Source of the DNA: an uncultured Campylobacter sp.
GTDB lineage: Bacteria > Campylobacterota > Campylobacteria > Campylobacterales > Campylobacteraceae
Direction of reading: 5' to 3'
DNA length: 21,678 bases
Assembly (NCBI RefSeq): GCF_937973075.1
Contig: NZ_CALBWL010000020.1
Coordinates: 1 to 21,678 of the forward strand
Shown: one piece after another, positions 1 to 7,073 of the stretch
Layout: each line of letters opens with the position of its first letter
How positions within the stretch are numbered: position 1 is the stretch's first letter
Made by a program: the position numbers and the translations under genes
The notes under the pieces: generated by a model
Told to the model about the DNA's origin: nothing
Database searches by the model: none
The model's input: only the letters and a program-made list of their open reading frames with translations

Positions 1-416
1 TCCGCCAAAAGCTCGGCACAAGACGGGGTCTTACCGCGGTGTGCGCAGGGCTCGAGCGTGACGTAGGCGCAAGCGCCGCGCAAAAGCCCGCCGTGGCGGT
101 TTAAGATAAAATCATAGGTGAAGCTCGGCTGCAAAAGCGCGCTTTTTAGGGCTTCTAGGTTTTGAAATTTAACGCCGAATTTGCGGGCGTATTCGCAAGC
201 GAAATCCCGCGCGAAATTTGCGTCCAGATCGCACAGCGCGGCGAAAACGGCGTTTGCCTCGGCGTGCAAAAAGCCCGCCTTTTTGTGTGCGCCTATGCCA
301 AGAACCCTGCCGCCCCTATCCAGAAGCACGCAGCCCACGGCGGGGTTGGGTAGCGTCAAGGCCTGATAGCGCCACGCCGCACGCAGCGCCAAATCCATGT
401 AAAATTCGTCGTTCAT
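1..416 (-). CDS. ribD: RibD, riboflavin deaminase/reductase, N-terminal part
   Basis: Partial gene: the ATG is at 416 and the reading frame runs off the left edge after 138 codons, so only the deaminase domain is visible. RibD deaminates the pyrimidine intermediate of riboflavin synthesis and, in its C-terminal domain (not seen here), reduces the ribose side chain. Visible signatures are NPAVGC (residues 24-29), the zinc and proton-shuttle motif HAEA (His51, Glu53), and LEPCAHRGKTPSC carrying the zinc cysteines Cys124 and Cys133. About 70 residues separate the HAE and PC motifs, against roughly 25 in E. coli RibD, so there is an insertion in the deaminase domain; I think this is shared by Campylobacter RibD proteins but cannot check. 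No strong ribosome binding site precedes the ATG. The reductase domain cannot be confirmed from this window. Confidence 0.9.
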   Translation of the reverse strand, partial: MNDEFYMDLALRAAWRYQALTLPNPAVGCVLLDRGGRVLGIGAHKKAGFLHAEANAVFAALCDLDANFARDFACEYARKFGVKFQNLEALKSALLQPSFTYDFILNRHGGLLRGACAYVTLEPCAHRGKTPSCAELLA

Positions 417-902
417 ACAAAATCCAAAATTTAAATTGTCCCGCTCTGCCGCGATCGCTTAGCCAATTTTGCGGATAATCGGCAACCTCGTCTGCTCGCA
501 ACAGATTGCGCCTCGGACGCAACCCACTTACCCGCCTACGCTCGCCCGCGTCGTACCGGTTCGCCGACTCACGTTCCAAATACGTTTGCCGCTACAAGCC
601 TCGCTTTAAGCGCCAAATTTACCAGAGTACAAGCCGCGCGCCGTATGTGTAGAAGCAAGATTCCGCGCGGGAACAAAACTGCGAAATCTTACCACAGGTT
701 TTAGAATTTTATCCTAAATCGTAAATTTTGCGGCGTCCTTTTCGCGCGCCAAGAATTTTCGCCCATCGCGCAAATGAGCGTATCGATAGCGCGCAAACGC
801 TGATTTTGCGAAGTAAAATTCTAATGAAGCGCTGGGGCAAAACCGCAATCGGGCGCGAATATGAAATTTCAAAAGGCGCGGCTTGATTTCAGCTCAAATT
901 CA

Positions 903-911
903 GGGGGGGGG
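903..911 (+). repeat. G9 homopolymer tract in a promoter (candidate phase-variable tract)
   Basis: Nine consecutive G at 903-911, one base before the TAGAAT box at 913-918. Campylobacter poly-G tracts of about eight or more are known to slip during replication and cause phase variation. This one lies in the promoter spacer rather than in a long coding frame. Changes in its length would alter the spacing and shape of the region just upstream of -10. Variability is inferred; only one allele is visible. Confidence 0.75.
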
Positions 912-912
912 A

Positions 913-918
913 TAGAAT
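913..918 (+). promoter_or_regulatory. Candidate -10 box for the gene at 946
   Basis: TAGAAT, in the context GATAGAATTA, fits the Campylobacter sigma-70 -10 pattern. Transcription would start near 925, giving a leader of about 20 bases with AAGGA at 936-940, five bases before the ATG. No good -35 is visible at the usual distance: TTGATT at 883-888 is 24 bases away, with the G tract in between. Confidence 0.5.
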
Positions 919-945
919 TACAAGAATTTTCTTCAAAGGATCAAA

Positions 946-1200
946 ATGTCTGAACAACCGACCGTTCAACCCCAATCAAACGTGCTTGGGATACTCTCCA
1001 TAGTCTTCGCGATTTTAGGGATCTTTTTCCTAGGGATCGTTTTCGTTCCGCTTGCGTTTTTGTGCGCGATCGCCGCGACCTATCAAGCCGTCAAAAAGCA
1101 AGCCTCGCTCGTAATAGCGATATTAGCGTGGATCCTTACGATCGTGGGGCTCATGACCTCGTCCGTGCTGTTAGCCACAATCGGCATCTCCGCTTCGTAG
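946..1200 (+). CDS. Small hydrophobic membrane protein, DUF4190-like
   Basis: An 84-residue protein with a short polar N-terminus (MSEQPTVQPQSN) and two to three hydrophobic segments, roughly residues 13-45 and 55-80. The Gly/Ala/Ile/Leu-rich pattern and the charged break at about residue 50 (VKKQ) resemble DUF4190-type small integral membrane proteins; this is shape similarity, not proof. The start is well supported by AAGGA five bases upstream and a -10 box at 913-918. Function is unknown. It is a single-gene unit, divergent from ribD and convergent with the rimP train. The G9 tract in its promoter suggests switchable expression. Confidence 0.75.
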   Translation: MSEQPTVQPQSNVLGILSIVFAILGIFFLGIVFVPLAFLCAIAATYQAVKKQASLVIAILAWILTIVGLMTSSVLLATIGISAS

Positions 1201-2437
1201 CCGCAAACATTCGCGCCGCTTACTCGGCGATTGAAATTCCACTGGACGAACATTAAAATTCGCCGGCGGCTAAACGAACTCTCGCCGGACGGCGTGCAAA
1301 CCTCCGCCCGTAGAGTTTTAAAGCGTAAATTTATGGGCGGAATTTCCCGCTTTGCTATGGATTTTGCCTTGCGAGTTTTGCGTGCCGTCTATGTCTCGCG
1401 ACACGGAATTTCTCGCACCGCTTTGCGTAAAATTTTGCGGCGCGCCTTACTCGATTTGATTTTCGCGTTCTCGCCGAAATTTTATCGCCAAAGCAAAACC
1501 GCCGAAATTTTATAAAAAGCTTTATCGATGAAATTTGCGATTAAGCCGCACTTGCAAATAGCCGTAGTGCGATCGCGATACGGACGCCGCAAAGCTCGCA
1601 GGCGCAATATTCTTGTGCGGACGGTAAAATCTAAATTTATGGCAAATCGTAAAATTTAAAATTCTTTTGCGGCAAAAGGCGTGGAATTTTACCGCGCCGA
1701 AAAAGCGGCTAAATTTTAAAATTTAGCCGCTTTTTGATGCGACGTAAAATTCTAAAGCAACGCACAAGCGTCACGCAAAACTTATCTTTTAGTGGCGCAG
1801 CGTGAAATTTTAAAGCGCCGCTCGGTGGCGTGAAATTTATTTCTTGTCGGTGCAATCTGAAATTTCAAAACAAACAAGCGGCACCGGAATTTTAAAATTT
1901 TGCGCCGAGCGCCGCGAGAGATCAGGAGCGACCGACAGCGGCAAATTTTTAAAAAATCCAAAATTTAACATGCTCGCGTGCCCATGCGACACAACAAGGC
2001 GGCGCTGCGGGCACGTCCGCGCGAGAGGCTCATATTTATCGAAATTTTCGCTCTGCCCGCAGCACGCGCGCTCGTATCACATGCCGATAATCGCGGGCGC
2101 AAGCTCCGCTGAAAGCTTGGCGAAACAGCGTTTCGCCGCGGTGCGCATGCGAACAATTGCAACGCAGAAATTTTCGTGCGATACGATCAAGCTCAACGCG
2201 AAAGGTTCGCGCGCGGTATGTGTTTTTGAAAGCCACACCGAATATCGCGCGCCAAATTAAAAAGCGAGGCAAGATGCCGCAAGCCGTGCATCGCTCGCGA
2301 TAGACACAATACTTAAAAGCGCGCAAAAAGCAAGGCAAATCCAAATTAGCCTCGCCGCTTTAGCTTAAAATTTAAGTCTACGCTTCTCAAACACCACACC
2401 CCAAAGCCGCGTGCGCAGAGCTTTAAAAACCGCGCCG
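1201..2437. other. Long convergent intergenic region, dense in RAATTY hexamers
   Basis: About 1.2 kb with no gene I can support. The frames at 1231-1515 and 1844-2260 are Arg/Lys-rich, lack ribosome binding sites and are full of codons created by AAATTT repeats. Transcription from the gene at 946 and from rimP converge here. Contents: about 21 RAATTY hexamers in 1201-1900 by eye count, a perfect 36-bp palindrome at 1700-1735, and imperfect direct copies of AAAAAGC(G/A)AGGCAA at 2259-2272 and 2325-2338. I see no tRNA, tmRNA, SRP RNA or RNase P signature. Confidence 0.6.
1700..1735. terminator. Perfect 36-bp palindrome, probable bidirectional terminator
   Basis: The left half reads AAAAAGCGGCTAAATTTT and the right half is its exact reverse complement. 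Transcribed from either strand it gives a long hairpin ending in a run of U, the form of a two-way intrinsic terminator. It lies between the two converging units (gene at 946 and the rimP train), which supports that role, although it is about 500 and 700 bases from the respective stop codons. The centre is the AAATTTTAAAATTT core that recurs in other gaps of this window. Confidence 0.6.
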
Positions 2438-2857
2438 CTACCACTGCACGTAGGTTCGCGCCTTTTTGATCTCGTCAAGTCGCACGCTTACCTCGCCGCC
2501 GTCCGTGCGCAGTCTAAGCACGCCGCCTTCGCAGCCAAGCACCTCGCCGCTTAGCTTCTGCCCGTCCGTGCAGCTTAGGCGCACCAGCTCGCCCACGGAG
2601 TTTGCGAAATGCTGCGGCTTGCTTAGCTTGCGCTCAAGCCCGGGCGAGCCGACCTCTAGCGTCCATTCGCCCTCAAGCGGCGGCTCCACGTCGAAAATCG
2701 GCGAAAGCAGCCGCGATAGCCGCTCGCAGTCGTCCAGGCCCACGCCGCCCGCTTTCGTGATGCTGATGCGATAGATCGTTCTACCGTTTTCGCTCACCGT
2801 CTCCACGTCGTAAAGCTGCACGCCGCACTCGCGCGCTAAAGCCTCTAAATCAACCAT
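2438..2857 (-). CDS. rimP: Ribosome maturation factor RimP
   Basis: RimP (DUF150/YhbC family) assists late maturation of the 30S subunit, acting in the cytoplasm. The 139-residue protein starts MVDLEALARECG, has the family pattern LEVGSPGLERKL near residues 67-78, and an SH3-like C-terminal half (GEVLGCEGGVLRLRT). Length is near the usual 140-150. The ATG overlaps the end of rbfA by 8 bases, and a strong GGAGGAG lies about ten bases upstream inside rbfA, so translation is probably coupled. It is the last gene of the minus-strand train; no clear terminator follows it directly. Confidence 0.93.
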   Translation of the reverse strand: MVDLEALARECGVQLYDVETVSENGRTIYRISITKAGGVGLDDCERLSRLLSPIFDVEPPLEGEWTLEVGSPGLERKLSKPQHFANSVGELVRLSCTDGQKLSGEVLGCEGGVLRLRTDGGEVSVRLDEIKKARTYVQW

Positions 2858-3215
2858 TTTTGCGTAGCTCCTCCTCTATTTTGTCGAAAAGATCGTCCAT
2901 TTTGTTTTGATACTCCAAGCGGTCGTCAAATTTGAAGTGAAACGCGGGGCAGCGGTACCAGCCCTCCGCCTCGGCGCAGAAGTTTTGCAAATATCTCGCC
3001 ACGCGGCCGAGCTTTTCGAGCACGAATTCCTGCTCGCGCTCGTCGAAGGCGTTTTTATCCAGATACACAAACGCGTCGTAACGCCCGCGCTTGCACTCCA
3101 CGTCGGTGACGCACAGCCCGCGCAAAAGCTCGTCCTCAAGGCTCGCGAGCGCTTCGGGGATGAGCTGCTTTAGCACGCTTTGCGTGCGAAGTCTTCTGAG
3201 TTCGGTCGGATTCAT
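2850..3215 (-). CDS. rbfA: 30S ribosome-binding factor RbfA
   Basis: RbfA binds the 30S subunit near the 5' end of 16S rRNA and supports its maturation and cold adaptation. The 121-residue sequence has the family layout: an N-terminal helix rich in Arg/Leu (TELRRLRTQSVLKQLIPEAL), a KH-like core, and the C-terminal pattern CPAFHFKFDDRLEY (near residues 89-102) followed by a short acidic helix. GAGG sits five bases before the ATG. infB, rbfA, rimP is a widely conserved order, but here rbfA is 917 bases from infB and so may have its own promoter (TAAAAT on the minus strand at 3271-3266). Confidence 0.92.
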   Translation of the reverse strand: MNPTELRRLRTQSVLKQLIPEALASLEDELLRGLCVTDVECKRGRYDAFVYLDKNAFDEREQEFVLEKLGRVARYLQNFCAEAEGWYRCPAFHFKFDDRLEYQNKMDDLFDKIEEELRKNG

Positions 3216-4132
3216 CTTTACCTCGCTATCTTAAATCGCCGCAGATTGCGCGGCGATGGAATTTTATTTTACGTCTTGCGATGACGGAATTTTATTGCTT
3301 TGTCGTAGCGGAGCGTCCGTCCTGCGGCGACGCGATCTGTTTAAATTTGACGCGGCTTGCGATGCACCGGAGCATCCGTTTAAATTCTAAGCGTTTGCTG
3401 CGCACAGGTATTGCGGACAGCGACTGCGCCTTTTAAAATTTCGCTCTTAAATTTTAAAAAACGAGTTCGGCTTTGAAATTTTGCTCTTAAATTCAGCCTG
3501 GTGCTCCGCACTTAAATTTTAAACGCAGATCGCACGAGAATTTTGCGGCTCGCGTATGGAAGCTCATCGCATAGCCGCACCGCTACCGCAAAAATATTTC
3601 CGCGCCAAGACGCAGTGCCATTCTGCGCCGTACTCTGCTCGCCACGGCGCTATATTGCTGCCGCACTGCCATTTTGGCGACGCAATAATACAGCGCGCGG
3701 CGGCACCCTCTTTGCGCTATGCTCGCTTACTGCGTCGCTTTTACGATACCCACGCTGCCGTCTTTTGGCAGCGCTGCAATGGCACCGCACGCTGTTGCAG
3801 CATCATTTTTAAAAGCACTGCCCACCGCGTCGCCGTTTTGTCACACACTGCGTCGCTTTAGAATTTATCTTAAATTTTAAAAACGCTTCGATGCCGCGCG
3901 CAATCTAAATTTTGCCACTTTAAAATTTCAACTTTGCGATTAAATTTAAAATTTAAATCGCGCAGAAACCGACAAAATTTAAAGTTTTGCTCGCGCGCTC
4001 CGCCGCTAAATTTAAAAGACGAAATTTCACGCTCAAATTCTACGAGCATAAAATTTCAAAGTGCGATCGGAGCTTAAAATTTAACCGCAAGCTGTGCAAA
4101 CGAAGCAAATGCCCACGCGGATTTCGCGAGCG
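3216..4132. other. 917-bp non-coding gap between infB and rbfA
   Basis: No supportable gene. Frames at 3543-3812 and 3556-3861 overlap in different phases, lack ribosome binding sites and translate to Arg/His/Cys-rich text without family resemblance. It has three parts: about 3216-3540, with short direct repeats and many AATTTTA boxes; a GC-richer block at about 3540-3860 with internal direct repeats; and about 3860-4132, very rich in AAATTT. A hairpin and a possible promoter for rbfA lie at the left end. Confidence 0.6.
3235..3257 (-). promoter_or_regulatory. Hairpin in the rbfA leader
   Basis: An 8-bp perfect stem (3235-3242 with 3250-3257, arm ATCGCCGC on the plus strand) closes a 7-base loop. 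It sits between a minus-strand TAAAAT box (3271-3266) and the rbfA GAGG/ATG, so a transcript starting near 3260 would carry it at its 5' end. It could stabilise the message or affect initiation. Both promoter and role are inferred. Confidence 0.35.
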
Positions 4133-6841
4133 CTAGTCGATCGTAGCCTGCTCCTCTTTTTGCTTGTAGCTTTCGATAAAATCGCCCACGCGCATATCGT
4201 CGTAGCCCTCGATGCCTACGCCGCACTCGAAGCCTTTGGCGACTTCCTTGGCGTCGTCTTTGAAGCGCTTGAGCGAGCTGACGTTGCCCTCGAAAACGAT
4301 GACGCCCTCTCTGATGACGCGGATCTTTGCGCCGCGAGCTATGAGCCCGTCGGTAACCATACAGCCCGCGATCTGCCCGATCTTAGGCACGTTGATGACC
4401 TGGCGGATCTCGGCTTGGCCCAAGGCCTCCTCGCTGATGATCGGGCTCATAAGACCGCCCAAAAGCGCCTTGATATCGTCAATGAGATTGTAGATGACGT
4501 TGTAGGTCTTAATCTGCGCGCCGCGCTCCTTGGCAAGCTCTTTGATCTCGCCCGTAGGACGGACGTTGAAGCCCAAGATCACGCAGTTCTCGCTGGCGCT
4601 TGCTAAGGCGATGTCATTTTGCGTGATACCGCCGATGCCGCTGTGGATGATGTCGACCTTGACCTCGTCGTTGCGGAGCTTCTCAAGGCTTGCTTTGATA
4701 GCTTCCAGCGAGCCCGCGACATCGGCCTTGACAATCACAGGAAGGCTCTTTAGCGAGCCTTCGGCGATCTTGGCGCTTAGCTCATCGATGGTGACCTTGG
4801 TCGATTTGCTAAGCTCCTTTTGGCGCTGATGCTCGTAAATTTTGCTCGCGTACTCGCGCGCTTCCTTATCGCTTGAAACGCCGATCAGCGTCTCGCCCGC
4901 GCCCGGAACCTCGCTAAGGCCTATGATGACGCCGCATTCGCCCGGTAAAATTTGCTTTAGCGCCCTGCCCTTATCGTCGCTAAGAGCGCGCACCTTGCCG
5001 TATGCGATACCCGCTACGACGGTATCTCCGACGTGCAGGGTGCCGTTTTGCACGATGACGGTGGCAACTGCGCCGCGACCTTTTTGCAGGGAGCTTTCGA
5101 TGATGGTTGCCTTAGCCTGCTTGCTAGGATCGGCTTTAAGTTCCAAAAGATCAGCCTGCAAAAGTACGATCTCTAATAAATTTTCAATTCCCTCGCCCGT
5201 TTTTGCGGAGATCGGCACGAACTCGTAGCTGCCGCCCCACTCGGTAGGCATGATGTCAAGCTCTGCAAGCCCGGTTTTTACGAGATCGGGATTGGCATTA
5301 GGCTTGTCCATCTTATTTATCGCGATGATGATCGGCACGTTTGCCGCCTTGGCGTGCGCTATGGCCTCCTTAGTCTGAGGCTTGACGCCGTCGTCTGCGG
5401 CCACTACGATGATTACGATATCGGTAACCTCGGCTCCACGCGCGCGCATCGAAGTAAAGGCCTCGTGACCCGGAGTGTCTATAAAGGTAATCTTTCTGCC
5501 GTTTTTCTCGACCATATACGCGCCTACGTGCTGCGTGATGCCGCCCGCTTCGCCGCTTGCTACGCGAGAGTTTCGGATGTAATCAAGCAGGCTCGTTTTG
5601 CCGTGATCGACGTGTCCCATAATGGTGATGACGGGCGCTCTAGCGATTAAATTTTCTTCGCCTTCGCTGTCCTCGTAAGCCTTGATGTAATCAAACTCCT
5701 GCGCCTCATCGATGATATTTACTTCGATACCGAATTCGCTTGCTAAAATTTCTATCGCATCCTCGTCCAAAAAGTCGTTTTTCGTCGTCATCACCCCAAG
5801 CGCAAATAACTTGCCGATGATCTCGCTAGGCTGCTTTTTGATCTTATCGGCGAACTCATAGACGCGGATCTCTTTTGGGATATTTACAGAGCTTACGATT
5901 TCGCTACCCTGCTCGCGAGGAGCTTTTTTATGCTTTTTGCGACCGCCGCGACTTATACCGCCTTCACTGCTAAAAATTTGATTCTGCGAGGCGCGATAAA
6001 TATTGGGTTGGTTTTTACTTTTGGTGCGGTTTTCGGTCTGAATTGGTTTGACGGTGAAATCGGGCATTACCACGACATCCTCGTCCTCAATGACGATATC
6101 CGCCATCTCGTGATCAGGAATGATGTCGATTTTAAGGGCATCCTCTTTTTTAGCGGCGGGAGCTTTTTTCTTTTCGATCTTTTTCTTTTTCAAATTTAGT
6201 TCAGCGTTTGAAAAGATCGCCTCTAGGCTCGCACTTATCTTTTCGCGCCTAGGCTCGGTCCTATCTTGTGCCGCCGGAGCTTGAACTTCCTTTTTCTTTT
6301 TTACGATGACTAGGCCACGGCGCTTTTGCAAGCTCTCGCTAGCGATACTATCGCCGCTGTTTATCTGCACCGAAGCGGGCTTTGAGGCGGCGTTTTGCTT
6401 CTCCTCTTTCTCCTGCGGGGCGGAGGAAATTTCTTCTTTTTGATTTTGAGATTTTTCGGTTTTTGCCTCGGGCTCTTGCGTACGCGTTTTTTCGTCGCTA
6501 GGCTCTTTGGCACTCTGCGCAGACTCTTTGGATTCGGAAGCTTTTAAGCTTTCCGCCTTTTTAGGGCTCTCTTTTTTAGCGATTTTTTTAGTTTCGCTCT
6601 GTTTTTTAGCGGGCTTATTCTCGTCTTCTTGCGCTTTTTCGGAGCCTTTTTTCGCAGGCTTTGACTTTTTCCCCGGCAAAATTCCCGTCTGAATATAATC
6701 GTAAATAGCGGCAGCTTCCTCTTCGCTTACTTTATTCGACGCGGTTTTTACCTTTTTAAAGCCCATCTCCTGCGCTTTTTCGATTATCTCTTTGCTTGCG
6801 TATCCAAGCTCGTCCGCGATATCTTTAATCAGAACACCCAT
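4133..6841 (-). CDS. infB: Translation initiation factor IF-2
   Basis: IF-2 is the GTPase that brings initiator fMet-tRNA to the 30S subunit and promotes subunit joining. The 902-residue protein has an IF2_N domain at residues 1-55 (MGVLIKDIADELGYASKEII), a long Lys/Glu/Ala-rich linker at about 58-320 that is probably disordered, a second IF2_N-like module at about 322-380, and the GTPase core. Core motifs are G1 GHVDHGKT (409-416), G3 DTPGHE (455-460) and G4 NKMD (509-512), followed by domains II to IV ending near DFIESYKQKEEQ. Length is typical for Campylobacter. The ATG lies inside the ylxR reading frame (17-base overlap), which suggests coupled translation. Confidence 0.98.
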   Translation of the reverse strand: MGVLIKDIADELGYASKEIIEKAQEMGFKKVKTASNKVSEEEAAAIYDYIQTGILPGKKSKPAKKGSEKAQEDENKPAKKQSETKKIAKKESPKKAESLKASESKESAQSAKEPSDEKTRTQEPEAKTEKSQNQKEEISSAPQEKEEKQNAASKPASVQINSGDSIASESLQKRRGLVIVKKKKEVQAPAAQDRTEPRREKISASLEAIFSNAELNLKKKKIEKKKAPAAKKEDALKIDIIPDHEMADIVIEDEDVVVMPDFTVKPIQTENRTKSKNQPNIYRASQNQIFSSEGGISRGGRKKHKKAPREQGSEIVSSVNIPKEIRVYEFADKIKKQPSEIIGKLFALGVMTTKNDFLDEDAIEILASEFGIEVNIIDEAQEFDYIKAYEDSEGEENLIARAPVITIMGHVDHGKTSLLDYIRNSRVASGEAGGITQHVGAYMVEKNGRKITFIDTPGHEAFTSMRARGAEVTDIVIIVVAADDGVKPQTKEAIAHAKAANVPIIIAINKMDKPNANPDLVKTGLAELDIMPTEWGGSYEFVPISAKTGEGIENLLEIVLLQADLLELKADPSKQAKATIIESSLQKGRGAVATVIVQNGTLHVGDTVVAGIAYGKVRALSDDKGRALKQILPGECGVIIGLSEVPGAGETLIGVSSDKEAREYASKIYEHQRQKELSKSTKVTIDELSAKIAEGSLKSLPVIVKADVAGSLEAIKASLEKLRNDEVKVDIIHSGIGGITQNDIALASASENCVILGFNVRPTGEIKELAKERGAQIKTYNVIYNLIDDIKALLGGLMSPIISEEALGQAEIRQVINVPKIGQIAGCMVTDGLIARGAKIRVIREGVIVFEGNVSSLKRFKDDAKEVAKGFECGVGIEGYDDMRVGDFIESYKQKEEQATID

Positions 6842-7052
6842 TTAAAACCCTCTCCTTGATATGTCCCAAATCTGCGCTAGACGCAAATTTAGATAGATAT
6901 TTTGAAATTTTCTCTTTTTGATTTATGCAACCGTCGCAAATATAAAATTGTCTGTTTGAGCTTATATTTTTAAAATTTTGCAAAAAGGCGTGGAGTTCGC
7001 GCTTGGCGAAGCGCCCCCTGCAAATAACGCACATCCTAATCGGTTCGCTCAT
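6825..7052 (-). CDS. YlxR-family RNA-binding protein (DUF448)
   Basis: A 75-residue basic protein beginning MSEPIRMCVICRGRF, matching the YlxR/DUF448 pattern (RMCxxCR followed by K-x-E-L). Family members sit upstream of infB in many bacteria; structures show a nucleic-acid-binding fold, and B. subtilis YlxR (RnpM) has been linked to RNase P. This version has two CX2C pairs (Cys8/Cys11 and Cys39/Cys42), so it may bind zinc. It lies 21 bases after thrB and overlaps the infB start by 17 bases. Confidence 0.85.
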   Translation of the reverse strand: MSEPIRMCVICRGRFAKRELHAFLQNFKNISSNRQFYICDGCINQKEKISKYLSKFASSADLGHIKERVLNGCSD

Positions 7053-7073
7053 GCGATTATATCTTTATTTTTC

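Larger units (their letters stand above)
417..945. other. Divergent intergenic region between ribD and the small membrane gene
   Basis: I find no convincing gene here. The 87-residue minus-strand frame at 316-579 is Arg/Gly-rich, overlaps ribD and resembles no family. The stretch must hold the ribD promoter, reading left, and that of the gene at 946, reading right. The right end carries a run of nine G directly against a -10-like box (separate entries). The rest mixes GC-rich segments with AAATTT-type hexamers. Confidence 0.6.

Noticed and set aside
861..953. 30-codon frame running through the G9 tract and overlapping the start at 946
   Set aside because: No ribosome binding site; with one G fewer or two more it meets TAG, and with no change in tract length would it join the 946 gene in frame without a stop.
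1231..1515. 94-residue plus-strand open frame
   Set aside because: Arg-rich, no ribosome binding site, many codons come from recurrent AAATTT boxes, no family resemblance.
1844..2260. 138-residue plus-strand open frame (with overlapping minus-strand frames of 65 and 102 residues)
   Set aside because: Three mutually overlapping frames of similar low quality in GC-rich DNA; TTG start, no ribosome binding site, Arg/Cys/Ser-rich text.
3543..3861. Two overlapping open frames of 89 and 101 residues in the infB-rbfA gap
   Set aside because: No ribosome binding site, repeat-derived sequence, Arg/His/Cys-rich, no recognisable domain.
4094..4606. 170-residue plus-strand frame
   Set aside because: Exact antisense of the conserved 3' part of infB; it mirrors infB codon periodicity.
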